DNA from: Nectonema munidae
Taxonomy: Eukaryota; Nematomorpha; Nectonematoida; Nectonematidae
Direction: 5' to 3'
Assembly: GCA_030549495.1 (NCBI GenBank)
Contig: JAUIRK010000744.1
Coordinates: 124,001-188,000, forward strand
DNA: 64,000 bases
Both the position numbers and the translations under genes were made by a program. Under the pieces are notes generated by a model, which had not been told where the DNA came from, made no database searches, and saw nothing but the letters and a program-made list of their open reading frames with translations. Positions 34,402-46,331 of the stretch are shown here, piece after piece (within the stretch, counting starts at the first letter, position 1; the number at the start of each line of letters is the position of its first letter).

Positions 34402-35117
34402 TATTCTACACTTTGATCTTTTAAATGTGTTTTAGAAATCTATTCTATGAAACTGCGGTGACCGATTGTACCGGTATACATTTTGTGTGCGCGAGCATCT
34501 CGGAGCAGGGCTCTTCTTAAAACAGTTGGGGTATTTAGGCGTCAGGAAAAATATTTAAAAAAGTGAATGCATCCAAAGTGAGATCGATATTTTGAAATTT
34601 CATGTAAACGAACGAAGCTCTAACAATTTGAATAATTTTTGTGAACAATAAGCAGACATGGGTTAAAGGGAATTGACAAAAAATTGAGAAATATCTGAAA
34701 AAATTTTGGTCACAATTCTACACCTTATAATTTTTATAATCCAAAAAAATCATTATATCTATTTATCGAATTTTAAGGATTTCAACAAGAAATAAAATTA
34801 AGACTTGCAAAATTATTCTGAAATTAAGAAAAATGAGGCTAATTAATTAATGTGCATGAAACTTCAATACGTGTTCATTAATCAAATAAAATATTGGCAA
34901 AACATCGAAGTATAAAATATCATTTACGCGCGTATGCTTGCAATTCTTTGATTTTTATCCTCAAGATAGATGATATTCGACAAAGTAGGCAAATATTCAA
35001 TTTCTACAAAATTAATTACAAGTAATAATAGATGGAAAATTCACCGCCAGCAAAGCAGCTTTATCATTGACATTAATACCGGATTATATTATTTCAATCA
35101 ACAGAACACTCAGCAGA
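34402..35117. other. Gene-free stretch
   Basis: A small GC-richer patch at 34455-34530 (CGGTGACCGATTGTACCGGT) has no recognised meaning. Nothing else is supported. Confidence 0.3.
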
Positions 35118-35434
35118 CAGTGGCTCTCAACCTTTTTACCATCACGCCCCTTTAAGAAGCTCTCTCGATTCAGAACAATGTACGTGCTCTCATAGCCACA
35201 ACCAAAAATATGGATTTGCCCAGTAGTTCTCGGCCACGGCCTTGAGAGCCACATGCGGCCCTCAAGCTCCAGTATTGGGGCCAGAATAGCAAAGTCCAAT
35301 AAAAAAATAAGCTAGCAATCTCATATCAAAACTGCCAGGATTACGCAAACTATGCACCATCTTGTGTTTTGTTGCAGTCCTCTAATGCAATGTTGGTTCT
35401 TGATTAAGTCCTTTGTTAAAAAAAGTTAAGAACC
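35118..35434. mobile_element. Non-autonomous hAT element with a second hAT end inside
   Basis: Left end CAGTGGCTCTCAACCTTTTT; right end on minus CAATGGTTCTTAACTTTTTT: the CAGNGGTTCTCAACC pattern of many animal hAT elements. At 35219 a second such end, CAGTAGTTCTCGGCCACGGC, begins, so either two related copies are merged or one is nested. No transposase frame. A decayed TTAACCC element abuts it on the right. Confidence 0.55.
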
Positions 35435-35440
35435 ATTGTG

Positions 35441-35553
35441 TTAACCCATTTGATCCCAGAAAAAGCAAAGGATACAAAGTAAATTGATATAAAACTTATC
35501 TTAAAACAAGTAATCGTGTGCATCTTTTAAAGATGAAGATGGGGTCAAATGAG
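35441..35553. mobile_element. Decayed TTAACCC (piggyBac-type) MITE
   Basis: Begins TTAACCCATTTGATCCCAG and has GGGGTCAAATGAG on the other side, a diverged inverted partner. It resembles the three MITEs at 5.0, 46.2 and 52.75 kb only at the ends. The right TTAA is lost. Confidence 0.4.
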
Positions 35554-35999
35554 AAAAATTAGTATAAGCAATAAAATAATTCCACCCCCTACCAGGGGTC
35601 AAATTTTTGGCTACACCACTTTGGCATCGTTTTTTGAAAGGTAATCAATCTGGCAGTCTTATTTCTCAAATCAGTTTTTATACAAATTAAATCAGAGAAT
35701 TCCAAGTGCCACTTTGACATATCTACATGTCATGAATCTACTTTGGTATATGAAATCTAGATTTTATGTGCAACATATTTTTTAAAAAATTCCCTGTACA
35801 CGTAGACACATTTTCCTTGTAGATAGCAAGCCAAAGTAGGGCCCAAATTTTATTTTATAGAACATTGTGTCGTATTGGGCCTAAAAGGCAGGGTTGCCGA
35901 GTCGAACTCTAGTAGACTTTAAAGGTTGTTAATAAACCTGGAATATGTTCCCTCCGATTACGCAGCCCGGCTGAAAGCGTTAGATATTTGTCTCGTCAT
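35554..35999. other. Gene-free stretch with a transposon end
   Basis: On the minus strand, 35630-35590 reads AGTGGTGTAGCCAAAAATTT then GACCCCTGGTAGGGGG, the common AGTGGYGTAGCC...GGGGG type of transposon end. No partner was found and no gene is seen. Confidence 0.3.
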
Positions 36000-37660
36000 T
36001 TTTAGTAGGGCTCCATGATTTCAACGTGAAATTTCAAATAAACTAAGCATGAAAATAATACCTGGAAAAGGGAATGCAGAAGAATGCAAAGAGTTTCCTC
36101 TTCAATTTCCTTTACAGAAAAGACGAGAGGAATGTGAACGCAAGTTTGAGAGAGAAAATTCTCACCAACTAAAAATACAGAGTAGGAGGGAGACGACACG
36201 CGAGATAAGAAGGGAAAAAAGGAGGGAGGCAGACATAAAGATAATAATAGACATCATTTTCTCTTCTCTCCCTCTATCTAATACTTTGCTCATGACGAAA
36301 TAGCATCATTATTATTGCTGTGTTCGTGTGTGTCTGAGCGCGCATTTTTATAGCGACAAAAAGATAACAGAATTTTACATCCAAAAATGACGCACTTTAA
36401 AAAGTGAGAAGGCAAAAAGGGAAAAACTTTTAGCCAATGAAACGAAAAGAGGAGATTAGAGATGGTGCTCACGATGAGCCTCAAAACTTTGGTGGTCACT
36501 ACTTCCAACACACGTAAAAACACATGATGGACGCAAGGAGTACTGTCCATTCATTCCCTTTTGTACACACTCACACACATACACAGTATTTATTTATTTA
36601 CTTGTGTCATACAGATAAATAAGGGAAAATAGTGCGTTAAATATAGACGACAGAGAGTATTGATCTAAAAAAACAATCCAATTACCAATGAAACGCCGTG
36701 AATGTGTAGCACGCGAGAGCAGATATAACAAAAAAGTTAATACGAAGCGATGAAGGCTTTTTGAAATGTTAGTTTGCAAAGGACGCGAAATCGATGAATG
36801 CCAAGCAAGAATTCCTTGCTTCCCAGTCAGTAGCTCGCTCAGACACCACCACACCATCTCGCCTCCACTCATCATACTTATGATAGCGAGCCCGATCATG
36901 TAAGACGCTCATCACCACGAGTGAACAGCACAGCAGCCTGCCATATAATTGCGAGGAGTGGAGTGCTGCGCCAAACTAAAATTGCCTTTACTCTTCACGC
37001 TTCGAATCAATCGCCGTCCTCCCTCAGTGTCTACGCACACACCATCCCATTCCTTATGAGAGCGCGCGTGAGGAAAAGCATGCACAAGCTTCATTTCATT
37101 CACTCGTTCAACAGCACTCTCCTCTGCCTTCTTCTCCATGACGTCTTCTTCTTGAATAAAAAATGATGGAAAAGATGACGAAAAAGTCGAATCGCCAGAG
37201 CTGCCCTCCGCACTCACTCATCAGCAAGAGGGATGAGAATGTGCATGCCATGATCGAGGCAGAATCACTACTACTTCCTCTCATCGTCGAATCACTCCGC
37301 CGGGTCTTTCACATCAAAAAAGAAGCGAAGATGCGCGCAGAGACTCTCGCCATTTTGCTGCTTGCATTGAGTGTTCTTCGCAAGAAGTGAGGATCGATTC
37401 TCGGCGTCTGCCTGCCTCTTCAAAGCCTGGCTTTGAATGAATAACATTAAGGGATGGAGGATGCTACTGTTTTACACCACTGCACTACACTATTAATCAA
37501 TAAAACAAAATGTATCAAAGACATAGCAGCAGCAGCAGTACTCACGAGACGAAAGAAGCGAACACTCTCAGCAACAGCCAAAACGAATAAAGGATTTTGA
37601 CTTGAAGGAATCGCTCGCACGCACGCACGCATTTATACCGTGAATTCAGGGAAGCTAGCA
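36000..37660. other. Long GC-richer island, probable promoter and 5' exon region
   Basis: This is the longest GC-richer, CpG-containing block in the window. Frames of 60-101 codons occur on both strands (for example 36899-36594 and 37217-36912 minus, 37163-37390 plus) but none has a domain, as expected for promoter and untranslated sequence. A (CAG)4 run lies at 37525-37537 and a run of GCAC at 37617-37630. The minus-strand promoter below lies at its right edge. The plus frame 37163-37390 (MMEKMTKKSNRQSC...) is the most protein-like of the set but is not recognised. Confidence 0.4.
37546..37645 (-). promoter_or_regulatory. Minus-strand promoter with TATA box and first exon
   Basis: On the minus strand CGGTATAAATGCG lies at 37640-37628, a good TATA box. 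About 30 bp later a start site near 37605 is expected. The sequence then runs about 60 bp to TCGTCTC/GTGAGTAC, a strong 5' splice site whose exon ends at 37546. This is the layout of a short non-coding first exon. The only recognised coding exons downstream on this strand are the BED-finger exons at 12.97 and 3.75 kb, so it may be their promoter; the distance makes that uncertain. Confidence 0.4.
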
Positions 37661-39090
37661 AGCTTCTTGGTTGAAAATCATTTAGTCTAACTTGAAACCA
37701 TACTATATATATACAGTGGCGAATTCAGAAGAGGAGGCATTGGGCCTTAGCTAGGGTTGCCAATTTTGGCCAGCCCAATACAACTTCGGTGGCTTATTTT
37801 TTTGAATAAATCCGCCTCTCTCTTCATAAAACCCGCACTCTCGTATTATCAAATTAAAAAAAAAGTAAGATGTTAAAAAAAGGAAAAAAATTTAAAACCC
37901 ATATGAATCGTCGGTAGAATATTTTATAATTTAAGTTTGATTAACCCCGGAGACACAACAAAGTATAAAGTCACAAGACACATTCATGTCATTTCGGATA
38001 TCGACATATAACAAATTTGAAGAAATAAAAATGTTAGTGGAGTTTTTAATATTTTTTATCAAATAAAAAAGTTAAGCTAAAAAATTTTTTTTTCAAGTTT
38101 CTACGTGACCTTAAGATTTATTTGCTTTAGCAAAAATTTAGAACTATTAAATTTGACAAACATATCAAATATATGCTTAGATTTTTTATGTTAATTTTAA
38201 GTTTGATTTTAATGCCGTTTTTAGCCAACAATCTTGAATCCGATTGTCCAGCATTTCTTGCCTTTTAAACCCAGGTTAGCTCAAAATTTTCGAGTTCTCT
38301 ATTCACAGAACATATGATGAAGGCAATAAAAAAAGATCCAGCTCCATGCACATAACAGAATACATCAACACGCTTTAGTGCCGAAGGTTTTTGTAATTTG
38401 GCGTATAATTATTACTCTCTGCTCAATTGCTGATCATGAAAGATCTTTTTCCAAATTCTAACACATTTGGAGCAGCTCAGGAATCCGTCTTTAAAACTGA
38501 TGAAATTACGCCAGTTTTTAAACTTTGATTAAATAAGTGTTCTACCAATTTATCCAATACTTTTTCTCAAGCTTTAACAATATTTTAAATATTTTTTTCT
38601 TTAAAACCTTTTTGTAGAATTTTGTATTTGAAAATATATAAACATATAAATATGAAACTTTCACATTGTAATCAAAAATTATATGATTTATCACTAAAAA
38701 TAATTGCCCCGAATTTAAAAAAAAACCCAAAACCGGTTTTATACAACTCTGCCATAGTCCCCTCTTTAAAATGAAGTGTCAATCTTTTATATTTATTTAT
38801 CTTCCAGTTTATTTGAAATAGTTATACTTTTGTAAATGGACGTATATCAGAAAAGCAAGGTAATACTAATCACCCTTTAAAAGTCCAACTTCATTAATAA
38901 TAATCACTTATGATTAATGTTAAAGACTGCCGAAAATAATTTTCTGAATAGAAGGCTTTGGGTTCGAGCCACGCCTCCTCCCAGTACTTTCAGGTTGATA
39001 ATTTTTTTAAAATTCACCAAAATACAATTATAACTTGGAATAATCGTTTGAAAAAGATAGAAGAGTTATTATTACAGATAATTTTTTTAA
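37661..39090. other. Gene-free stretch with scraps
   Basis: At 37716-37740 ACAGTGGCGAATTCAGAAGA is a common transposon-end type. At 38958-38976 GGGTTCGAGCCACGCC resembles a tRNA B box, perhaps from a SINE, but no A box is clear. Otherwise AT-rich. Confidence 0.3.
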
Positions 39091-39175
39091 TACAGTTAAA
39101 CTTGCTTTAATGACTATGACCACCAGCCTGGAAGGACCAGTCTCAATAATAAATTGAGCTAATGTCACACATTCA
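39091..39175 (+). mobile_element. pogo/Tigger-like left end
   Basis: TACAGTTAAACTTGCTTTAA followed by TGACTATGACCACCAGC and GGACCAGTCTCAATAATAAA resembles the outer end of pogo/Tigger elements (CAGTNAAACCT, then a GGACC block). No transposase is next to it. It could pair with the end at 41.5 kb, but the sequence between does not look like a pogo element. Confidence 0.35.
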
Positions 39176-41479
39176 AAGAGACAACTTTTGATAGTTGATT
39201 TTCGTAACAAACTTTTTCTACACGTTTTCCAGTTTCTTTTAAAATGATAAAAAGAGGAGACTATCGATGCAATAATAAAATTTCCACAGACAAAAAGGCC
39301 GAAGAATGAATTCGCGAGAAAACATTTTAAAATGACGATACTGATGCTTAGCGGATGACGATGCCAAGAAAATATTCTAGGTATATTAATTTTTAGATTA
39401 TTTTGTATTAATAGCTTTTATAGACATCATAATAAGAGTCGCTATCAGTAAAAAACTTCAATGTGTGAAATTAGATATTAAATTTTAATGTAAAAACACG
39501 AGTTTTTCTCCCATCCTTCCCTCTGATTTGGTTCTTCTATGAGATTAAACTTGTCAAAAGGGGTCAAAATGAAAAGAAATTAGCTGTCATATAAGATGCT
39601 ATTTATTATATGTACAAAGAGCTATGCACAAAATACAAAGGTGCTTTTACTTTTTACAGCTCTAGTTGTAAACTTTTCTTTGTCTATTGATTGGTTCGGC
39701 GTATAAAATGAGTGAAAAATTTTAAAAAAATGTGAATAATCAAACATCAAAAGAAGCGGATATCGATCTAATCGGCATATCACTACCATGCATCCTGATT
39801 TTTACACATGTGTCCGGTGCAAAAGTTGGAATGCTCTGGTTCGGAAAAAGTTGTTTGTTAATTAAAATTTTATTATTCAAGTATATCCATCCACACAAAA
39901 ATGTATATATCAAAAAATATTTCAATACATATAAAAATTATGAAATGAGAATATATTATCATAGAGTTAAAAAAAATCAAATAATTTGTGATATAAAAAC
40001 AAAATCAAAAGATTTTTGCTTAAATTTAACACCTTTCATTATTTCAAAATAATAACACATGTTCTGACTCTATATATTTTGAAATCGCTCAAGTACTTAC
40101 AATACTAAAATCAGAAACATTTATCCAAAGGTGTTTCGTGCACTGCTCTTTTCATTGACCTGTCGCAAATGTTTGGATTGCGAATGAAACTGTTAAATTT
40201 AACATTAGATTTTTCCGTGACAGTATAAAACGCATCAGACTGCTTCCAAATATACCTCCGTTGTGTGAAACCAGATAGAGCGCAAATTTGAGGCAAACCA
40301 ACATGAGTTACAAAGCATCCGTAAGACCGCACAACAGCTCAGATGTGCCGCAGGAACAGTGTCTCTAATTTGTCTAAAGATCCTTGCGAAGTACTCAGGG
40401 ATGTTGGAGGCAGTGACTCAACAGTTACAGGTAGTCGACATGGACAGGATGGAAGTCAAAGATTACATTAGCTTCTGGGTATGATTGAGAAGCTGAAGAG
40501 GACTACTGTTACCTGCTCTGCGCAACGCTCTATCCTCATTGCACTGACTCTTCCTGTAACATCATGTAGCACAATGCACAGGGTTGATCAACATAAAGCT
40601 ATACTGCTAATTAAATCTATAAAGCTTAAAATGCGCATCCCTATTAATTACTGTAACCAAGCCTGGCAATAAGGGGGGGGGGCAAGGGAGCTAGGCCTCC
40701 TGGGATTTATTGAGCCCATCTGAAACTCTTTGAAATATATAAATGTATACACTTTCTTATATTCCCGGCCCCATTAAAATCAGTTTGCCTCCTTCTTGTA
40801 GGAATAAGATACTAAATCTAAATCCGTACTTGAAGTGGCCGACGGGGCTAATTTAAACAATCAATATATTCTAGAAATCGAATTTATCTTTATCCTTAAA
40901 TATTCGTTTTATTTAATGTTTTAGTTCTTTTTATCAAGATTTCGTAGAATAGTTGGCAATGTTGTTACACTTTACTTAAATTTTTTTTTAATTAAACTTA
41001 GTACAAATAATATCATTTTCATGTAATTTTTAGCGTATAACTTAGGGATTTGAATAGCTAATTTATTTAAATTTAAAGTTTGTAGAATATTTCTTCCAAA
41101 AATTTTAAAGCTTCAATTTCTATTTAAAATGCCCAAATTTAAATTAACGGCTACATACCTGTCAATTCATAGACCCATATCCTAAATAAATTTTCAAACA
41201 ATTTATTTTATTGACTGAATATATGTGTAGGTATAATATGAAAGATGATTCTTTGTTTTTCTGTGTTACTAATAAAGCTTGGTAACATTTCGTTGCTAAA
41301 AATTTTAAAATTTAATTTTAAGCAACAATACATTTCAGTAGAGAGTAATCAATCCACCTAACCAATTCATTTGTTATGAACCATGCTTGTTGACAATTTG
41401 TTGAAATGAGAGGCTGAGAAATATCTTTTAGCTCCTGATCAATATTGCATTGGATAGTAGGGTTGTCGAATTACCTGCT
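39176..41479. other. Stretch with a GC-richer unassigned patch (40.1-40.67 kb)
   Basis: 40120-40670 is GC-richer than its surroundings. The minus frame 40332-40111 (QICALSGFTQRRYIWKQSDA) and the next frame at about 40480-40395 (YPEANVIFDFHPVHVD) look protein-like, so a decayed minus-strand gene or transposon is possible; I do not recognise it. A run of 10 G is at 40673-40682. The plus frame 39732-40052 is probably chance. The rest is AT-rich. Confidence 0.3.
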
Positions 41480-41504
41480 GTAGGATAAATGAGGTCTGAC
41501 TGTA
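41440..41504 (-). mobile_element. pogo/Tigger-like end
   Basis: On minus TACAGTCAGACCTCATTTAT, then AGGTAATTCGACAACCC, closely follows the Tigger pattern CAGTCAAACCTC...TTATTCGAC. It faces the end at 39091. Confidence 0.4.
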
Positions 41505-41949
41505 TTACCAAAGAGTCCTCTAATACAAACCCTTTCCATATGGTCTTTAGAAGACAAAGACATGCTTTACCTTCGAACACCAAATATTAAATCGGTTCAA
41601 CCAAAAATTCAGCTCCCTAAAGATTTACAAAAGGATCATTTTTAGTCATGGTATAAAACCTTGACTTGGTCAGAGTATAGAATATATTATAGACTGTGAC
41701 CATCCGTTTCAATAACTGGTAAATGGCAATAAGGAGGGATAACGACATAATTACATCTGATGAATAGTGATCTATCATATATGAATGATTTTTCTTCCTT
41801 GTTGAGCTTGAAGAGTTGTTCACAAACCTTCTAAAAATTTTTGGCGTAGCGATATAACTATAATTTTTTAATAGCTCGGGTTCTCATTTAGAAAAAATAA
41901 ATCAACATATAAACTACTGTACTAAAAAATCGCACAATTGTTAATTCAA

Positions 41950-42780
41950 AAATTGTCCTAGCAATCCAAATCTCAATGAGAGGGATGGCATCTGCTTTGT
42001 CTAAATTTGGCTGTTTTGACCAATGCAACTTTTATAACATTACTCACTTCCAATCTGTTTTGGGATTTGATTTCAATGGAAAGTAGAATGGAAAAAGCTT
42101 GCTCACACTCATATGTAGTGGGAAATCTAAACAGCTTTCAGACCAATCTTTGCAAGCATAGGACTCTCCCATTTCAATCGAAAAATCGCTATGAGATATT
42201 TCAGAAAAACATGTTTTCTACCTTCTCAATAATCAACCAAATCAATAAACTGTTCTTTAATAAAGAAGTTCTCTGAGGCCAGATTACTAATCTAGATTAT
42301 AAAAGGGGTTTTTGATAAATTGATAGTATTTTTCAAATCTTTGTAGATTAAGAAAATAAAGAACAATTTCTTGGCCTGCTACACGATGTTTATGGCCTCC
42401 AGGACATTTTTATTAATGAAAATCTTATTTTCATCAACAAATATGTTCGGAAATCGAGCAAATATTTTTTGTCAAAGAATGCAATTATTCCAGCTTCATT
42501 TCAAAAGCTGTCATTTTTTTATTACAATGGAGTACTCTGATCTCTTTACCTTGAAGCCCAAGATTAAAGGAATTCATATATTCAAATATGTTCACTAAAA
42601 ATGATAGAAATATACGAAAACGGGCATCAAAAAATTTGACATGAATGTCTGATCGATGAAACGATGGATGCTGCAAACTTGTCTCAGTCTTGCGTTTACG
42701 TACAATATGTATACTACAAGCTGAGAGTGTATTTGTAAGCAAAAGAATAGAGGTGCGATTGAGATTTATAGTTCAAGGCT
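41950..42780 (-). pseudogene. hAT transposase relic (SCAND3/ZBED5 type)
   Basis: The minus frame 42742-42485 contains HVKFFDARFRIFLSFLVNIF and FEYMNSFNLGLQGKEIRVL, then CNKKMTAFEMKLE, matching the LNxLNLxLQGK...VxAFxxKL region of SCAND3/ZBED5-like hAT transposases. Further pieces to about 42400 (NIFVDENKIFINKNVLEAIN) and near 42180-41960 (MLAKIGLKAV, then LPLHMSV and KLFPF in neighbouring frames) fit the C-terminal end with its AFS...SKxxxRLE motif in broken frames. Several shifts and stops. Ends and target duplication were not found. The same family gave the 54.3-55.3 kb element. Confidence 0.65.
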
Positions 42781-43180
42781 CCCTCTTTAATTAGTAAACT
42801 AAGGGAAGAATAAACCAAAGAGGGCCAAATGTGTTCGGTTTAGTTAGATTAGCAGCCAGTAATATTTTCCACCATGTAATTTTACAACAATTTTTATAAA
42901 AATTTTATTGCTGAATTTATTATTTATCATTAAAATAGATAACCCATTTAGGCTTATTATTGAAAATTTTTATGAGAATTGAAATTTTTAATTTTATGGG
43001 CTTTTAACTAACATGGTCTCATGCTGCTTTGATTAAAATTTGGTCCCATTCTTATTTATGAATGGATAATAAAAAATTTAATGAAAGGATAATTCAATTT
43101 TATCGGCTGTGCTTAAATATATAAAAGGCAATGTAATGTTAAACTAAGAAATATATAGTCATTTTAATAACATTGAAATG
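42781..43180. other. Gene-free stretch
   Basis: AT-rich, nothing recognised. Confidence 0.3.
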
Positions 43181-43640
43181 TAGTATTCATTACATGTGTA
43201 TATATTGACAAAAATAATGTGTCATGAAATAGAAAAGGGTCGATTTGCAAAATGGGACGAAAATTATTCAAAAATTATAATAAAAAAAATATGTGACCAC
43301 AAATTAATCAAATCTAAAAAATAACCGCAATTTAAATCTAGTGATAAAAGTATTTTCAGAATTAAATTGAGCATGTTCGATTTGATGTGTAAGTTTATTT
43401 TAATATAATGAAAAAAAGTGTTTGCCATTAAGTCACCTGTGAAAGCTAATTTACAGACAGGTAAAATATTTTGGGTGAATTAATAATCATCAAAAGTTGG
43501 TTTATTAAATAAAAAAAAATATATGAAATTTATAATATATTTTGAAGTTTATAATATTTAGCATTGATTGATAAGTTTGATTGATTTTCATGAAAAATAA
43601 ATGACACCATCAGATTCACAATCAATTATTTAGTGAGTTC
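43181..43640 (+). repeat. Dispersed repeat R3, copy 2
   Basis: Matches copy 1 (29520-29090 on minus) over about 300 bp, including TGACCACAAA, GCAATTTAAATCTAGTGAT, ATTTTCAGAATTAAATTGAG and TTAAGTCACCTGTGAAAGCT. After about 43500 similarity weakens to GATTGATTTTCATGAAAAAT. Divergence looks high, so the copies are old. Confidence 0.6.
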
Positions 43641-43919
43641 GTGTGAGATTTTGTAAAAATATTCAGAAAAAAAGAAGTGGGCTAAAATTATTTTATTGGA
43701 ATGCTTTTGGGCTGCAGAATTTATTTCGCACATCCTTAAAATTATTGGGCGGGGAAAATTTTTTTTATTTATTTTAAAAGAATTTGTCTCTGAAACTCAA
43801 CAGTAAAACAAGTAAAGTAATATAGAAAGTCTACTCACAAGCCAAGCTAGAAATACGACCCTATGGTCTTGCAAAAGCTCCATAAGGTTTTCGAAAGAAT
43901 TAGTAAAATAAGATAAGGT
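43641..43919. other. Gene-free stretch
   Basis: Nothing recognised. Confidence 0.3.
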
Positions 43920-44075
43920 TCTTTTAAGTTTATTTCTCGCATCCAAGGCCAGAATAATCCTGCATAGTTGAACATATGATAAGGATAGTCACGATCGGAA
44001 ATCAAACAGACAGAATGTGGATCAAGACCCTACGCCCCCCCCCTCCACCATTAGGCCATCTGCCGACATACTTAA
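43920..44075 (-). repeat. tRNA-derived SINE-like copy
   Basis: On minus GATGGCCTAATGGTGGAG resembles a tRNA A box. After a run of 9 G, GTAGGGTCTTGATCCACATT is B-box-like. The body runs on through ATTCTGGCCTTGGATGCGAG. It is GC-richer than its flanks. It does not fold as a full tRNA and differs from the 23.3-kb copy outside the boxes. Confidence 0.4.
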
Positions 44076-46203
44076 GGGCATAACACTCAAGTTATGTTTT
44101 TAGGTTGAGATAAATATTTGCGTGCGTGCATACATTAAACAAATCATAATAGGAAGATGGGAACATAAAATTTATTATATGAAAAACCATTTTTGTTTTG
44201 AATTTAATTTTCTTTTCTTTCAATTGCAAACACTAGGATAAAAAGTATACACAAATGACAAATTTTTAGGAAGGATTAATTAGATTTAATGCACTTCAAG
44301 GGTTCGACAAGGATAAATTGATTGAGAAACGATGATGTACAGGATCAATTTTTACAGTTTTAAGATTTGTAGGCGTATGCCATCTTATTTTATGGATAGG
44401 AGATAGGCTGTCCATACTTATAATGCCACTTCATTGAAACCCAAATATAATTACAAAATTCTGAAAATATTGAAGAAATCCATTCCATTTTGATTGTAGC
44501 AGATAAAGCGTATTACAAATAAATAACAAAATTTTGTTATAATGAAGTAATTTTTTAAATAACAATTTTAACCAAAAACTATTTATATGGGTGAGATTTT
44601 TCTTTAGGTTGAATTTTGAAAAAAAATCACATAATTTCTTTGCAATGGTTTAATTTTGATAATATTTAAGACTATAATGATTTTGACAATGCTGAAAACA
44701 ACCTGAATGAAAATGAAGAGTAGTAAATATAAATCACGAAAAGTTGAGTAAAAAAAAGCTTTTAAAATAAGTCAATTAAATAACTAAATGTATCTCACAT
44801 TTTTGTATGAATTAGAAAATATATTATTAGTACAAAAAATGAAACAAAAAATTATGTTTTTTACCAAAAAAATTATAATACTATACTTATTTTATTAAAA
44901 AACTATTATTTCATACTTTTTCACTTTTCAACTTGGTTCGGATAATACGAATTTGAGATATCATGAATCAAACATAAAGGATGCGAAAAATTGGTTATAG
45001 CTGATTTTCACTACATCACAAACAAGATACATAAATAGAAATAGAAGCGAATATATGACTAAGTTTTCGTATAAAAGCATATGTCCCCTTTTTTTCAAAG
45101 CCATAAATATAATAGTGGAGCAAGAAATAATATTAATTTTTCAAAAATGTCGCAATAACGAAATCGGAACAAATATATATTATATATTTTTTCCTTTACT
45201 GAGTAATACATGGAATACCAGGGGATTTAGGGAAAAGCAAACAAAGGGCTTAATAAAATCTTTTTGATATATACCATTTGGATATGCCACTCATATCCTC
45301 CTAACTTTAACGCTTCGAGGAGCAGTGTGTGACGGTAGCATTCCAAAAAGTCAAAATCGTCGCTTTAAATATATAGAAACCAGTTGGAAAATAAATCAAA
45401 TGAATAGTTATTAAATCGTTAAAAAAGTTTTTAGCTAAATTTACTAAACTATTGTAAGGTATTGAACACATTTTATCCGTCTATATCAAATCCTTTATAT
45501 TATGCTCCCATTTTATCCTCATTCTTTTTTCAATAAATACGTGTATTAAAAAAGTTACTCAATATTACTCGAAATACCAGTAGGGCTTTAGGGAAACCAA
45601 AAAAAAGGCGTCATACAAGCATTCAAAGACGTTGTCAACACATTCCCTAGGCATTTTTTCGCTAAATTTCTGGACTATTATATTTAATGGAAGTCTTTAA
45701 AATAAGGTTTTGTGGATGAAGAACTCAACCTGATTAGGATAGAAAAGGTACAACTTCCGTTTTTTAAATATTTTTCTTTTTATTGGTTTCCTTTTCAGTT
45801 TATACGTTTCTCCCTTTTTATTCCTTTCTAATAGTCAAAAATTTTTATCCTCTTTTGAAGAATAGATTTAAATAAAACCAAAATCCTTCTTAGCAAAATA
45901 GATTTACATAAAACAATCGATCATTGAAATTGTGATCGTTCATAATTCAAGAGACACATCGTTTATACCTTATATATCGATTATTCATTCGTAAATTTAA
46001 GACTAGAAAACTATATATGTTGAAGATGGTGATATACAAAAAAATATTTTTCCGATCAACCCATTAATATTAATTTAAAAAGAAAATTTTAAATCTACTT
46101 TGAAATTAAAATTTAAAAAGGTTCCATTTCTTTAGCGAGGAAAAATTTGAATAAAAAAAATACTTTTAAATATTATAACAATTTCAAAAGACCTCAACTC
46201 CTA
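44076..46203. other. Gene-free stretch
   Basis: AT-rich. The phrases TTTAGGGAAAANCAAA occur at 45225 and 45590 with similar neighbours (ATACCAG...), hinting at an old local duplication. No gene. Confidence 0.3.
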
Positions 46204-46331
46204 TTAACCCATTAACGACTAATGTTCCTATTTTGGAACATAAGTAATTTCTCTTCGTCTGCTTTTTTTAACATTTTATATAAATTGTCTGGTTTTTTTA
46301 AAATTTTTGTTTTTTTGTTTTAAAGGGTTAA
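46204..46331. mobile_element. piggyBac-type MITE, copy 2
   Basis: TTAA at both borders (46204-46207, 46328-46331). It starts TTAACCCATTAACGACTAAT and ends AAAGGGTTAA. The interior GTTCCTATTTTGGAACATA followed by TAATTTCTCTTCGTCTGC is almost identical to the copy at 5.0 kb. No coding capacity. Confidence 0.75.

Noticed and set aside
39732-40052. 106-codon plus frame
   Set aside because: Lys/Ile/Tyr-rich AT translation with no recognised domain; overlapped by a minus frame.
39091-41504. A complete 2.4-kb pogo/Tigger element between the two facing ends
   Set aside because: The ends match only loosely and the sequence between shows no DDE transposase or CENP-B-type domain. They are reported as two separate ends.
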